In this document: in pieces, positions 1-6,762 of the stretch
How the letters are laid out: every line of letters begins with the position of its first letter
How positions within the stretch are numbered: the first letter of the stretch is position 1
Assembly (NCBI GenBank): GCA_958349075.1
Contig: CATWBR010000065.1
Span: 1 to 13,753, forward strand
Direction of reading: 5' to 3'
DNA length: 13,753 bases
From: an uncultured Clostridium sp.
Lineage (GTDB): Bacteria > Bacillota > Clostridia > Lachnospirales > Lachnospiraceae
The notes under the pieces: generated by a model
Databases searched by the model: none
What the model was told of the DNA's origin: nothing
The model's input: only the letters and a program-made list of their open reading frames with translations
Made by a program: the position numbers and the translations under genes

Positions 1-52
1 ATATAATAGTTCTCAGGGCAGCTCTTCTGCCGATGCCTGGTTTCTCCACTGT

Positions 53-144
53 AATCCCCTTCTTCAATTATCTGATTGTTCCCGCAGGTATAATGCCACT
101 TCGTGGCCATTATACCATACCTTTACCTGCAGAAGAAGGGAATT
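53..144. other. Nested inverted repeats in the gene-free start of the window
   Basis: Bases 1-349 contain no credible gene; this is the most structured part. An outer stem pairs 57-65 (CCCTTCTTC) with 132-140 (GAAGAAGGG). Inside it, GCAGGTA (84-90) can pair with TACCTGC (124-130). A nearly perfect hairpin lies at 87-116, where GGTATAATG...CATTATACC closes on CCAC/GTGG with a TTC loop. The last two pairings share bases 87-90 and compete in part. No U-tract follows, so it is not a typical terminator. A 12-bp palindrome ACATTTAAATGT is at 147-158 and a small hairpin is at 193-214 (ATGCTT/AAGCAT). It may be the 3' region of an upstream gene, a protein-binding site or a small RNA. The pairings are visible; the role is unknown. 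Confidence 0.4.
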
Positions 145-269
145 TTACATTTAAATGTTATAATAGGATAGTAATGTCAGATATTTCCGTCAATGCTTCG
201 CGCATGGCAAGCATAACGAGGTTCAGATGCAGAAAATACGATGAATTGCGCCGTATATTTTCTCTTTTC

Positions 270-298
270 TTGACATTTCTTCCATTTTATGCAAGAAT
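270..298 (+). promoter_or_regulatory. Putative sigma-A promoter of mgsA
   Basis: A perfect -35 hexamer TTGACA (270-275) is followed, after 17 nt, by AAGAAT (293-298). This matches the -10 consensus at four of six positions and is preceded by TG at 290-291 (extended -10). Transcription would start near 305, about 45 nt before the mgsA start codon. Confidence 0.5.
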
Positions 299-349
299 CA
301 GGTTACTGCCATGCTGTAATACTATCAGTGAAAAAGGAGAGTGATTTAT

Positions 350-814
350 ATGGATTTTTTAACGATGACTATCGGAAAACAGAAAAATATAGCTTTAATC
401 GCACACGACAATAAAAAGAAGGATCTCATCAACTGGTGCGAGGAGAATAAGGAGATCCTGAAAAAACATTTCCTGTGCGGGACAGGCACTACTGCCAGGA
501 TGATCACGGACTATACCGCCCTGCCGGTGAAGGGATACAACAGCGGGCCTCTCGGAGGCGATCAGCAGATTGGCGCCAAGATTGTTGAGGGACAGATTGA
601 TTTTATCATCTTCTTCTCCGATCCCCTGACCGCCCAGCCGCACGACCCGGATGTCAAGGCGCTGCTGAGGATTGCCCAGGTTTATGATATTCCCATCGCC
701 AATAATAAGGCGACCGCGGATTTCATGATTACATCCAGCCTGATGGATCAGGAATACGAGCATGATATCATCAATTTCCACCAGAATATCAAGCAGAGGG
801 CCGAAACCCTTTAG
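350..814 (+). CDS. mgsA: Methylglyoxal synthase
   Basis: Cytosolic lyase that converts dihydroxyacetone phosphate to methylglyoxal and phosphate, a bypass of lower glycolysis used when sugar phosphates build up and phosphate is scarce. The 154-residue protein is the usual length and aligns without gaps to my memory of the E. coli enzyme at the active site: His19 (IALIAHD), Asp71 (SGPLGGDQQ), and His98 and Asp101 (QPHDPDVKALLR). The ATG at 350 is chosen because AGGAG (335-339) lies 10 nt upstream and because it gives these canonical residue numbers. An in-frame GTG at 341 is only 1 nt from the Shine-Dalgarno and is rejected. It has its own promoter and appears monocistronic; the next gene has a separate promoter. 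The family call is secure. Confidence 0.96.
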   Translation: MDFLTMTIGKQKNIALIAHDNKKKDLINWCEENKEILKKHFLCGTGTTARMITDYTALPVKGYNSGPLGGDQQIGAKIVEGQIDFIIFFSDPLTAQPHDPDVKALLRIAQVYDIPIANNKATADFMITSSLMDQEYEHDIINFHQNIKQRAETL

Positions 815-821
815 GTTCCTG

Positions 822-850
822 TTGATTGGCCTCCCCTATTGTGGTAGAAT
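822..850 (+). promoter_or_regulatory. Putative promoter of the DUF4234-DUF2752 pair
   Basis: TTGATT (822-827), a 17-nt spacer and TAGAAT (845-850) form a good sigma-A promoter starting 8 nt after the mgsA stop. Transcription would begin near 857, about 40 nt before the start codon at 897. It suggests the two small membrane protein genes are expressed independently of mgsA. Confidence 0.6.
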
Positions 851-896
851 CGGATTTGCACAAGACAGGAAACTTACACTAAGGAGGACACGGACT

Positions 897-1241
897 ATGA
901 AACAGCGCAATATTGCGGTATGTATTTTACTGCTGTTTGTGACGTGCGGCATCTATGGGATTTACTGGATGATTGTACTGAATGACGAGACTAATGCCAT
1001 TTCCGGCAGAATGGGTACGAGCGGAGGGATGGTTTTTCTGTTTTCTCTGCTGACCTGCGGACTTTATTCCTTCTACTGGATGTACCAGATGGGAAATGCC
1101 GTTGAGATGATTCACGACCAGCACGGCGAACCGAGGGGAAGCGCGCCGGTGGTTTATCTGCTTCTCAGCCTGTTTGGACTGAGCATCGTAGCTTATGCTC
1201 TTTTACAGAATGAGCTGAATAAATATCTTCCAAATGCATAA
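897..1241 (+). CDS. DUF4234-family small membrane protein
   Basis: A 114-residue hydrophobic protein with no known function, recognised as DUF4234-like by its paired TCGxYxxYWM motifs. The motif occurs at residues 16-25 and again at 53-62, each at the end of a hydrophobic segment, so the protein looks like an internal duplication of about 37 residues. A third membrane segment follows at about 86-102, then a short polar tail. The ATG at 897 is preceded by a strong AAGGAGG (881-887) with a 9-nt gap; a longer in-frame version starting at 762 inside mgsA has no such site and is rejected. The gene overlaps the next one by 8 nt, so the two are probably co-translated. The family assignment is from memory of the motif; the function is not known. 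Confidence 0.8.
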   Translation: MKQRNIAVCILLLFVTCGIYGIYWMIVLNDETNAISGRMGTSGGMVFLFSLLTCGLYSFYWMYQMGNAVEMIHDQHGEPRGSAPVVYLLLSLFGLSIVAYALLQNELNKYLPNA

Positions 1242-1635
1242 GCGTTTGCGTAAACTGTGTATCAGAACCGGCTGGCTCCTCGGAGCCGGCCTGTTTTATA
1301 TCTTCTTATGCACCCTGGCGGGACATCCCCTAATCCCCTGCCTGTTCCATGAAGCCACAGGGCTTTACTGCCCCGGATGCGGTGTAAGCCGCATGTGCCT
1401 CGCCCTCTTTCGTCTGGACGTTAAAACGGCATTCCGGGCCAATCCTGTCATTCTCCTGCTGCTTCCGGCGGGCCTCGTGATTGCCCTGCAGATGGCAGTC
1501 CGGTATGTGAAAACAGGAAAGCACCTTCCAACGAAGGCCCAGACACTTGTTATCTATCTTATGCTTGGTATCCTTTTACTCTTCGGACTGCTCCGCAATC
1601 TGCCCGGACCTGCCCGGATTTTTCTCTTTCCGTAA
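1234..1635 (+). CDS. DUF2752-family membrane protein
   Basis: A 133-residue protein with a basic N-terminus (residues 1-11), a hydrophobic segment (about 14-30), and then the DUF2752 signature GLYCPGCGVSRM at 43-54, followed by AFRANP. Two more hydrophobic segments lie at about 70-90 and 104-120. Cys46 and Cys49 form a CxxC pair that might bind a metal or act in redox chemistry; that is inference. The start overlaps the DUF4234 gene by 8 nt and no good Shine-Dalgarno is seen, so translation is probably coupled to the upstream gene. The 3' end (1624-1640) can form a weak CTCTTT/AAAGAG hairpin without a U-tract. No function is known. Confidence 0.8.
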   Translation: MHKRLRKLCIRTGWLLGAGLFYIFLCTLAGHPLIPCLFHEATGLYCPGCGVSRMCLALFRLDVKTAFRANPVILLLLPAGLVIALQMAVRYVKTGKHLPTKAQTLVIYLMLGILLLFGLLRNLPGPARIFLFP

Positions 1636-1676
1636 AAGAGGATAAAATCGAACATTTAAAAGGTTAAAAAAAGCAA

Positions 1677-1705
1677 TTGACAAATCGTTTCAAACATAGT
1701 ATATT
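1677..1705 (+). promoter_or_regulatory. Promoter of the trp operon
   Basis: TTGACA (1677-1682), exactly 17 nt, then TATATT (1700-1705): a near-consensus sigma-A promoter. The start site would be near 1712, so the transcript includes the whole T-box leader. No obvious operator overlaps it, which fits control by premature termination rather than by a repressor. Confidence 0.85.
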
Positions 1706-1737
1706 GTACAAAAATAATTCACTAATTTATTAGCTTA

Positions 1738-2010
1738 AACCAATGAAGCGGAGATCAAAGTAATTATGCGCGCACAGAGAGTCCGGGATGCTGAGAACCG
1801 GATCGAACTGCAGATTGCCAAATGGACCGCCGAGGGCACAGTCAAAGGCTGAACACCGCCGAGTACTCTGTGACGTGGGGCATACGTCAGTTGCCGGAGA
1901 TATGGTTGTATCTCGCAAAGCGCATGGAGAGATCCATGAATCAAGGTGGCACCGCGGAACTTATATCCGTCCTTGACAGAAACTATTATTCTGTCATGGG
2001 CGGATTTTTT
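1738..2010 (+). promoter_or_regulatory. T-box riboswitch, tRNA-Trp specific
   Basis: The leader RNA senses uncharged tRNA-Trp. The conserved T-box core AAGGTGGCACCGCGG is at 1943-1957. Stem I spans about 1738-1830: its base pairs GCGG (1748-1751) with CCGC (1827-1830), AGTAA (1759-1763) matches the specifier-loop S-turn, and AGAGAG with the distal loop follows. The specifier is TGG (1823-1825), directly followed by ACC as is common in T-boxes. A stem III candidate pairs TGACGT with ACGTCA at about 1870-1888. The bulge reads UGGC, complementary to a GCCA tRNA end, which fits the G discriminator of bacterial tRNA-Trp. In the antiterminator AAGG (1943-1946) pairs with CCTT (1971-1974) and GCGG (1954-1957) with CCGT (1967-1970), excluding the terminator. 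Uncharged tRNA-Trp should therefore permit transcription of trpEGDCFBA. Confidence 0.95.
1965..2010 (+). terminator. T-box attenuator (intrinsic terminator)
   Basis: Bases 1965-1981 pair with 1989-2005 over about 16 pairs with one T-T mismatch, followed by six T residues (2005-2010). Its 5' arm uses bases 1967-1974, the same bases needed by the antiterminator, so the two folds are mutually exclusive. Confidence 0.92.
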
Positions 2011-2025
2011 ATTGAGGGAAGCCTG

Positions 2026-2042
2026 CCCGCAGAGCATGCGGG
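2026..2042 (+). other. Extra hairpin between the attenuator and trpE
   Basis: CCCGCA (2026-2031) pairs perfectly with TGCGGG (2037-2042) around a 5-nt loop and is followed by TTATCGTTTTC, a broken U-rich tract. It lies after the T-box terminator and about 85 nt before the trpE ribosome binding site. It could be a weak second attenuator, a processing site or a stabilising structure; the sequence alone does not decide. No Trp-rich leader peptide is seen around it. Confidence 0.4.
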
Positions 2043-2138
2043 TTATCGTTTTCAAAAAGGGTCATCCTGCAAAAAATCTCCTGACAGAGCCAGTTAGAAT
2101 GAGACAAAACACCAGGCAAACGAGACAGGAGGTTTTAT

Positions 2139-3626
2139 ATGTACCCAACACTGGAAGACTTAAAAAAAATTGCTGAGAGCGGCTCCTACCGCCGCATCCC
2201 CGTCGCCCGCGAAGTTTACTCCGACCGGTTCACTCCGGTAGAAGTGATGAGAACGCTGAGAGCGGCCAGCCGCCACTGCTATCTTTTAGAAAGCGCCGAG
2301 GACAATCAGAAATGGGGCCGCTATTCCTTCCTCGGCTACTCCCCCAGTCTGGAACTGACCTGTAAAAACGGGGTGCTCCGGGTGCGGCGCGGGGAGGAGG
2401 ATGAGCTGACTGAAGAGACCACGACCGGCACCATCCATCCGGGCGAAGCCATCCGCCGCATCCTGGACGATTACAAAAGTCCGAAGCTAGAAAATATGCC
2501 GCCCTTTACCGGCGGTCTTGTAGGATATTTTTCCTACGACTACATCAAATATGCCGAACCTTCCCTGAATACGAACGGCCTCAAAAACGATGATTTCTGC
2601 GATGTGGATTTGATGCTCTTCGACCGGGTTATCGTCTTTGATCACTATAAACAAAAACTGATACTGATTGCAGGCGTAGACCCCTCGGACCCGGACCGTT
2701 CCTATCAGGAGGCCTCCGAAAAGCTGGATGAGATAGAAAAATTTCTGGGCAGCGAAGCCAAGGCCGTTTTCAAGCCTCTGAAGCTCAAAGAGGAACTGAC
2801 CCCCGCCTTTTCCAAGAAGGAATACTGCCGGATGGTGGAAAAGGCCAGACACTACATTCACGAAGGCGATATCTTCCAGGTGGTTCTCTCCGACCCGCTC
2901 ACCGCGGCGGCGGAAGGCAGCCTCTTCGACACCTACCGGGTGCTGCGCACCACGAACCCTTCGCCGTATATGTTCTATTTCTCCAGTGACGACGTGGAAA
3001 TCGCCGGAGCCTCCCCGGAAACGCTGGCAAAGCTGGAGAATGAAACGCTCTTCAACTTCCCACTGGCCGGAACGCGCCCCCGTGGCAGGGACGCCGTGGA
3101 GGATCAGGCTCTTGAACGTGAACTTCTGTCCGATACGAAAGAGCTTGCGGAACACAACATGCTCGTGGATCTGGGGAGAAATGACCTCGGCAGGGTATGC
3201 GGTCTCGGCACGGTAAATGTTTTAAAGTACTGCACCGTTGAGAAGTTTTCCCATGTCATGCACATCGGTTCCACCGTATTGGGAACAATCCGCGGGGATA
3301 AAGATGCCGTGGACGCCATCGACTCCATTCTGCCGGCCGGCACCCTGTCCGGGGCCCCGAAACTGCGGGCGTGTGAGATTATCGGTGAACTGGAAGGCAG
3401 AAAAAGGGGAATCTACGGAGGCGCCATCGGCTACCTGGACTTTACGGGCAATATGGACACCTGTATTGCAATCCGCCTGGCCTACAAGAAGAACGGCCGC
3501 GTATGTGTCCAGTCGGGAGCCGGAATCGTGGCTGACAGTATCCCGGAACGTGAATTTGAGGAGTGCCGCAATAAGGCAAAAGCCGTTGTAAATGCCCTGA
3601 AAGCGGCGGAAGGAGGTCTCTTATGA
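2139..3626 (+). CDS. trpE: Anthranilate synthase component I
   Basis: First committed enzyme of tryptophan synthesis: chorismate plus ammonia (delivered from glutamine by TrpG) gives anthranilate and pyruvate. The 495-residue protein is full length. The N-terminal domain carries the LLES motif (residues 49-52), the known tryptophan feedback-inhibition site. The C-terminal chorismate-binding domain shows FQVVLS, PLAGTRPRG (about 308-316), HNMLVDLGRNDLG, the HIGSTV block, LSGAPK (about 403-408) and GAGIVADS (about 460-467). The ATG at 2139 has AGGAGG (2127-2132) 6 nt upstream. It is the first gene behind the T-box and overlaps trpG by 4 nt (ATGA). The conserved N-terminal domain and the clustering with all other trp genes favour TrpE over the homologous PabB. 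Confidence 0.97.
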   Translation: MYPTLEDLKKIAESGSYRRIPVAREVYSDRFTPVEVMRTLRAASRHCYLLESAEDNQKWGRYSFLGYSPSLELTCKNGVLRVRRGEEDELTEETTTGTIHPGEAIRRILDDYKSPKLENMPPFTGGLVGYFSYDYIKYAEPSLNTNGLKNDDFCDVDLMLFDRVIVFDHYKQKLILIAGVDPSDPDRSYQEASEKLDEIEKFLGSEAKAVFKPLKLKEELTPAFSKKEYCRMVEKARHYIHEGDIFQVVLSDPLTAAAEGSLFDTYRVLRTTNPSPYMFYFSSDDVEIAGASPETLAKLENETLFNFPLAGTRPRGRDAVEDQALERELLSDTKELAEHNMLVDLGRNDLGRVCGLGTVNVLKYCTVEKFSHVMHIGSTVLGTIRGDKDAVDAIDSILPAGTLSGAPKLRACEIIGELEGRKRGIYGGAIGYLDFTGNMDTCIAIRLAYKKNGRVCVQSGAGIVADSIPEREFEECRNKAKAVVNALKAAEGGLL

Positions 3627-4192
3627 TTTTGCTGATTGATAATTACGACAGTTTTGTCTATAACCTGTACCAGTTGATTGGCAGTCTCACTCCCGACATT
3701 AAGGTAGTGAGGAACGATGCCTGCACCCTGGAAGAGATAGAGTCCATGGCCCCCGAAGCGATTGTCATCTCACCCGGCCCGGGACGCCCGGAGGACGCCG
3801 GCATTATCCTGAACGTGATAGAACATTTCACCGGGAAAATACCCATTCTGGGTGTCTGCCTGGGCCATCAGGCCATCTGCAGCGCGCTTGGAGGCGTTGT
3901 CACCTATGCAAAGGAACTGATGCACGGGAAAACATCAATGATAGACACAGAGCCGGACAGCGTCTTGTTCCGGGGAATTATTTCACCGGTCCAGGTAGCC
4001 AGATATCATTCCCTGGCCGCATCGGAAAAGTATCTTCCCGACTGCCTGCGCGTAACGGCCCGCACCGCAGACGGCGAAATTATGGCGGTGGAACACAGGA
4101 ACTATCCCGTTTACGGCGTCCAGTTCCATCCGGAATCCATTATGACCCCACAGGGCAAAAAGATGATAGAAAACTTCCTGGAAAGTCTTTGA
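3623..4192 (+). CDS. trpG: Anthranilate synthase component II (glutamine amidotransferase)
   Basis: Class I glutamine amidotransferase subunit that hydrolyses glutamine and passes ammonia to TrpE. The 189-residue protein has the catalytic triad: nucleophile Cys79 in GVCLGHQ, and His169 and Glu171 in VQFHPES. It also has the DNYDSFVYNL start and SPGPGRP (50-56) typical of TrpG/PabA. It begins inside the trpE stop codon (ATGA), with GGAGG just upstream, so translational coupling should balance the subunits. It is not fused to trpD, unlike in enterobacteria. Such subunits sometimes also serve p-aminobenzoate synthase; no pab gene is in the window. A 113-nt gap follows. Confidence 0.96.
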   Translation: MILLIDNYDSFVYNLYQLIGSLTPDIKVVRNDACTLEEIESMAPEAIVISPGPGRPEDAGIILNVIEHFTGKIPILGVCLGHQAICSALGGVVTYAKELMHGKTSMIDTEPDSVLFRGIISPVQVARYHSLAASEKYLPDCLRVTARTADGEIMAVEHRNYPVYGVQFHPESIMTPQGKKMIENFLESL

Positions 4193-4305
4193 CCCGGGAA
4201 ACATCATTGTTTCTTATTGATGCATAATGTGCAGCTACGTAATTTTTAGTTATGCTGCCAACAACTATGCAATTTGCATTTTATAATTTTCAGGAGGTAA
4301 AAACT
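4193..4305 (+). other. AT-rich trpG-trpD spacer with palindromes and a possible internal promoter
   Basis: This is the only long gap in an otherwise tightly packed operon. It contains a hairpin whose arms are GCAGC (4231-4235) and GCTGC (4254-4258). It also has a perfect 6-1-6 inverted repeat ATGCAA-T-TTGCAT (4267-4279) and a consensus -10 TATAAT (4282-4287). The -10 lacks a recognisable -35 (4259-4264 reads CAACAA), so an internal promoter is only possible if something else supports it. The reading frame of trpD is open upstream to 4252, but the ribosome binding site places the start at 4306. A processing site or operator are alternatives. Confidence 0.4.
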
Positions 4306-5316
4306 ATGATCCGCGAAGCAATTATCAAACTTTCCACAAAAGAGAGCCTGTCCTATGAGGAAGCAAAACAGGTTATGAATGAAATAATGGAAGGCCAGGC
4401 CAGCCAGGTACAGATGGCTGCTTACCTGACCGCCCTCTCCATCAAGGGAGAAACTATCGATGAAATCACCGCATCGGCCGCAGGTATGCGCGCTCACTGC
4501 ATCAAACTCCTCCACGACATGGATGTCCTGGAGATCGTCGGGACGGGGGGAGACGGAGCCAACTCATTCAACATCTCCACCACCTCCGCCCTGGTCATCG
4601 CAGCCGGAGGCGTGCCGGTGGCAAAGCACGGCAACAGGGCCGCATCCTCAAAATCCGGCGCTGCAGACGTTCTGGAAGCTCTGGGAGTCAAAATCGACAT
4701 CACTCCTGAGCAGAGTGCAGAGCTTTTAAAGAAAATCGGAATCTGTTTCCTGTTTGCCCAGAACTACCACATCGCCATGAAATACGTGGCGCCTATCCGC
4801 AAGGAACTGAGCATCCGCACCGTGTTTAATATTCTCGGCCCCCTCTCCAATCCGGCCGGCGCCAACATGGAACTGATGGGCGTTTACGAGCAGGCGCTGG
4901 TGGAACCGCTGGCACAGGTTATGGCCAAACTGGGGGTAACAAGGGGCATGGTCGTATACGGACAGGATAAACTCGATGAGATCTCCATGAGCTCCGCAAC
5001 ATCGGTCTGCGAAATCCGTGACGGCTGGTTCCAGTCCTATGAGATTACGCCGGAACAGTTCGGCTATACCCGCTGCGGCAAAGAAGAGCTGGCCGGAGGC
5101 ACACCGGAGGAAAATGCGGCGATCACCAGAGCCATCCTGAGCGGTGAGGAGAGAGGACCCAAACGTTGTGCCGTCTGCCTTAACGCCGGCGCCGCCCTCT
5201 ATGTAACCGGAAGGACGGAAACGCTCGAGGACGGGGTGCGGCTGTCAGAACGTCTGATTGACAACGGGGATGCGCTTAAGAAACTGGAAGAATTTATACG
5301 CGAGAGCAACGGCTGA
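4306..5316 (+). CDS. trpD: Anthranilate phosphoribosyltransferase
   Basis: Transfers the phosphoribosyl group of PRPP to anthranilate, giving N-(5-phosphoribosyl)anthranilate. The 336-residue protein has the normal family length. It shows the PRPP/pyrophosphate-binding loop GTGGDG (79-84) followed by [19 protein letters not shown] (107-118), the anthranilate-side segment [15 protein letters not shown], and the metal-binding region around KLDEIS. The start at 4306 has AGGAGG (4292-4297) with an 8-nt spacing; the in-frame ATG at 4252 would add residues unlike the family N-terminus and has no ribosome binding site. It is separate from trpG, and trpC follows after 28 nt. Confidence 0.97.
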   Translation: MIREAIIKLSTKESLSYEEAKQVMNEIMEGQASQVQMAAYLTALSIKGETIDEITASAAGMRAHCIKLLHDMDVLEIVGTGGDGANSFNISTTSALVIAAGGVPVAKHGNRAASSKSGAADVLEALGVKIDITPEQSAELLKKIGICFLFAQNYHIAMKYVAPIRKELSIRTVFNILGPLSNPAGANMELMGVYEQALVEPLAQVMAKLGVTRGMVVYGQDKLDEISMSSATSVCEIRDGWFQSYEITPEQFGYTRCGKEELAGGTPEENAAITRAILSGEERGPKRCAVCLNAGAALYVTGRTETLEDGVRLSERLIDNGDALKKLEEFIRESNG

Positions 5317-5344
5317 GGAAACGCCGTATCCGGGAGAACAATCA

Positions 5345-6154
5345 ATGAATGAAAATATTCTTGCTGCCATAGCAGAAAAGACAAGAGAACGAATTAAAGA
5401 GGAGAGGAAACGCCTCCCCCTGTTCGATATAAGATGTAAAGCCGAGACCATGAACGCATTCGGCTCCGCCAAGGCGGACCGTCCCACCTTCCGTCAGGCC
5501 CTGGCCTCACCGGGCATGTCGTTTATCTGTGAAGTCAAAAAAGCATCCCCCTCCAAGGGAGTGATTGCGGAGGACTTCCCTTATATAGACATTGCAAAGG
5601 AATATGAAGCCGCCGGCGCCTCGGCCATCTCCTGCCTGACCGAACCCTTTTATTTTCAGGGAAGTGATGTGTATTTGAGGCAGATATCCGGCTCTGTAAA
5701 TATTCCTGTTTTGAAAAAGGATTTCACCGTGGATGAATACATGATTTACCAGGCCAGAGTCTGCGGCGCCTCGGCCATCCTTCTGATCTGTGCCATCCTG
5801 GATGATTATCAGCTCAAAAGCTATATGGCGCTCGCCTCGTCCCTCCGGCTCGATGTGCTGACCGAAGCGCACGACGAAGAGGAAGTCATGAGGGCCATCC
5901 GCGCCGGAGCCTCCATCATCGGAGTTAATAACCGGGATCTGAAAACATTCCAGGTGGATCTCTGCAACAGCATCCGCCTCCGCTCCCTGGTTCCCCCGGA
6001 AATCCTGTTTGTCTCCGAGAGCGGCATCAGGACAGCGGAAGATATCCAGAAACTCTACGCCAACGGCACCGATGCCGTTCTGATAGGCGAAACGCTGATG
6101 CGCTCTCCCGACAAAAAAGCCATGCTGGATGAGCTGAAAGGAGTTTCCGGGTGA
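5345..6154 (+). CDS. trpC: Indole-3-glycerol-phosphate synthase
   Basis: Closes the indole ring: converts 1-(2-carboxyphenylamino)-1-deoxyribulose 5-phosphate to indole-3-glycerol phosphate with loss of CO2 and water. It is a single-domain TIM barrel of 269 residues, not fused to trpF. The expected catalytic residues are visible: Glu63 and Lys65 in EVKKASPSKG, Lys125 in VLKKDF, Glu174 in LTEAHDEEE, and Asn195 in GVNNRDL; VSESGI and LIGETLM form the phosphate-binding end. The ATG at 5345 has GGGAG (5332-5336) 8 nt upstream; an in-frame start at 5258 inside trpD is rejected. Its stop overlaps the trpF start by 4 nt. Confidence 0.96.
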   Translation: MNENILAAIAEKTRERIKEERKRLPLFDIRCKAETMNAFGSAKADRPTFRQALASPGMSFICEVKKASPSKGVIAEDFPYIDIAKEYEAAGASAISCLTEPFYFQGSDVYLRQISGSVNIPVLKKDFTVDEYMIYQARVCGASAILLICAILDDYQLKSYMALASSLRLDVLTEAHDEEEVMRAIRAGASIIGVNNRDLKTFQVDLCNSIRLRSLVPPEILFVSESGIRTAEDIQKLYANGTDAVLIGETLMRSPDKKAMLDELKGVSG

Positions 6155-6762
6155 CAAATATCAAGATTTGCGGCCTGTCCCGCCCCATCGACATCGATTG
6201 GGTTAATGAGGCGCAGCCGGACTACTGCGGTTTTATCATCAACGTAGCGAAAAGCAGAAGAAACATCACCCCCACGGTTCTTCGCCGCCTCCGTTCCCGG
6301 CTGGATGAATCCATTGTCCCGGTCGGCGTCTTTGTGGATGAACCGCCGGACACCATAATAAGCCTCGCGGGCGACCATACACTTGGAGCCGTCCAGCTGC
6401 ACGGCTCCGAGGATGAAACTTATATCTCAAACCTTAAAAAGAAAATAGAAGTACCGGTAATCAAGGCATTCAGAGTCACCTCCCCGGAATCGCTCCGGCA
6501 GGCTGAAAAAAGCAGCGCCGATTTAGTCCTTTTAGATAACGGCGGCGGGGGGACGGGACTCACCTTTGACTGGACGCTTCTAAATAATATGGAAAGACCT
6601 TATTTTCTCGCAGGAGGACTGGGTCCGCACAACCTGGAGGAAGCGCTGAAAACGCTCCGTCCCTGGGGCGTTGACATGAGCAGCGGCGTAGAGACAGACG
6701 GTATAAAGGACAAAGAAAAAATTCTGGCGGCGGTTGCCGCAGTAAGGAGAATTAAACTATGA
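6151..6762 (+). CDS. trpF: Phosphoribosylanthranilate isomerase
   Basis: Isomerises phosphoribosylanthranilate to 1-(2-carboxyphenylamino)-1-deoxyribulose 5-phosphate, the step before TrpC. The 203-residue TIM barrel has the catalytic pair expected for the family: Cys7 in KICG and Asp129 in [11 protein letters not shown], plus GAVQLHG and the C-terminal [11 protein letters not shown] phosphate site. Translation starts at GTG 6151, within the trpC stop (GTGA overlap), with AAAGGAG (6137-6143) 7 nt upstream. It overlaps trpB by 4 nt (ATGA). A GTG start and coupling on both sides suggest its expression is tied to that of its neighbours. Confidence 0.95.
   Translation: MTNIKICGLSRPIDIDWVNEAQPDYCGFIINVAKSRRNITPTVLRRLRSRLDESIVPVGVFVDEPPDTIISLAGDHTLGAVQLHGSEDETYISNLKKKIEVPVIKAFRVTSPESLRQAEKSSADLVLLDNGGGGTGLTFDWTLLNNMERPYFLAGGLGPHNLEEALKTLRPWGVDMSSGVETDGIKDKEKILAAVAAVRRIKL

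Noticed and set aside
33..344. 103-residue reading frame on the + strand
   Set aside because: No ribosome binding site, no recognisable motif, runs through the inverted repeats and the mgsA promoter and ribosome binding site.
341..814. Earlier GTG start for mgsA
   Set aside because: GTG at 341 is 1 nt from the Shine-Dalgarno; ATG 350 has correct spacing and gives canonical active-site numbering.
1735..2097. Several reading frames on both strands over the trp leader
   Set aside because: They coincide with the T-box RNA structure and have no ribosome binding sites or protein-like features.
2487..3155. 222-residue - strand frame opposite trpE
   Set aside because: A shadow of GC-biased codon use in trpE; no ribosome binding site or family resemblance.
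4252..4305. N-terminal extension of trpD from ATG 4252
   Set aside because: No ribosome binding site; AGGAGG at 4292-4297 fits ATG 4306, which matches family length.
5507..6157. 216-residue - strand frame opposite trpC
   Set aside because: A codon-bias shadow of trpC, which has full catalytic motifs in its own frame.
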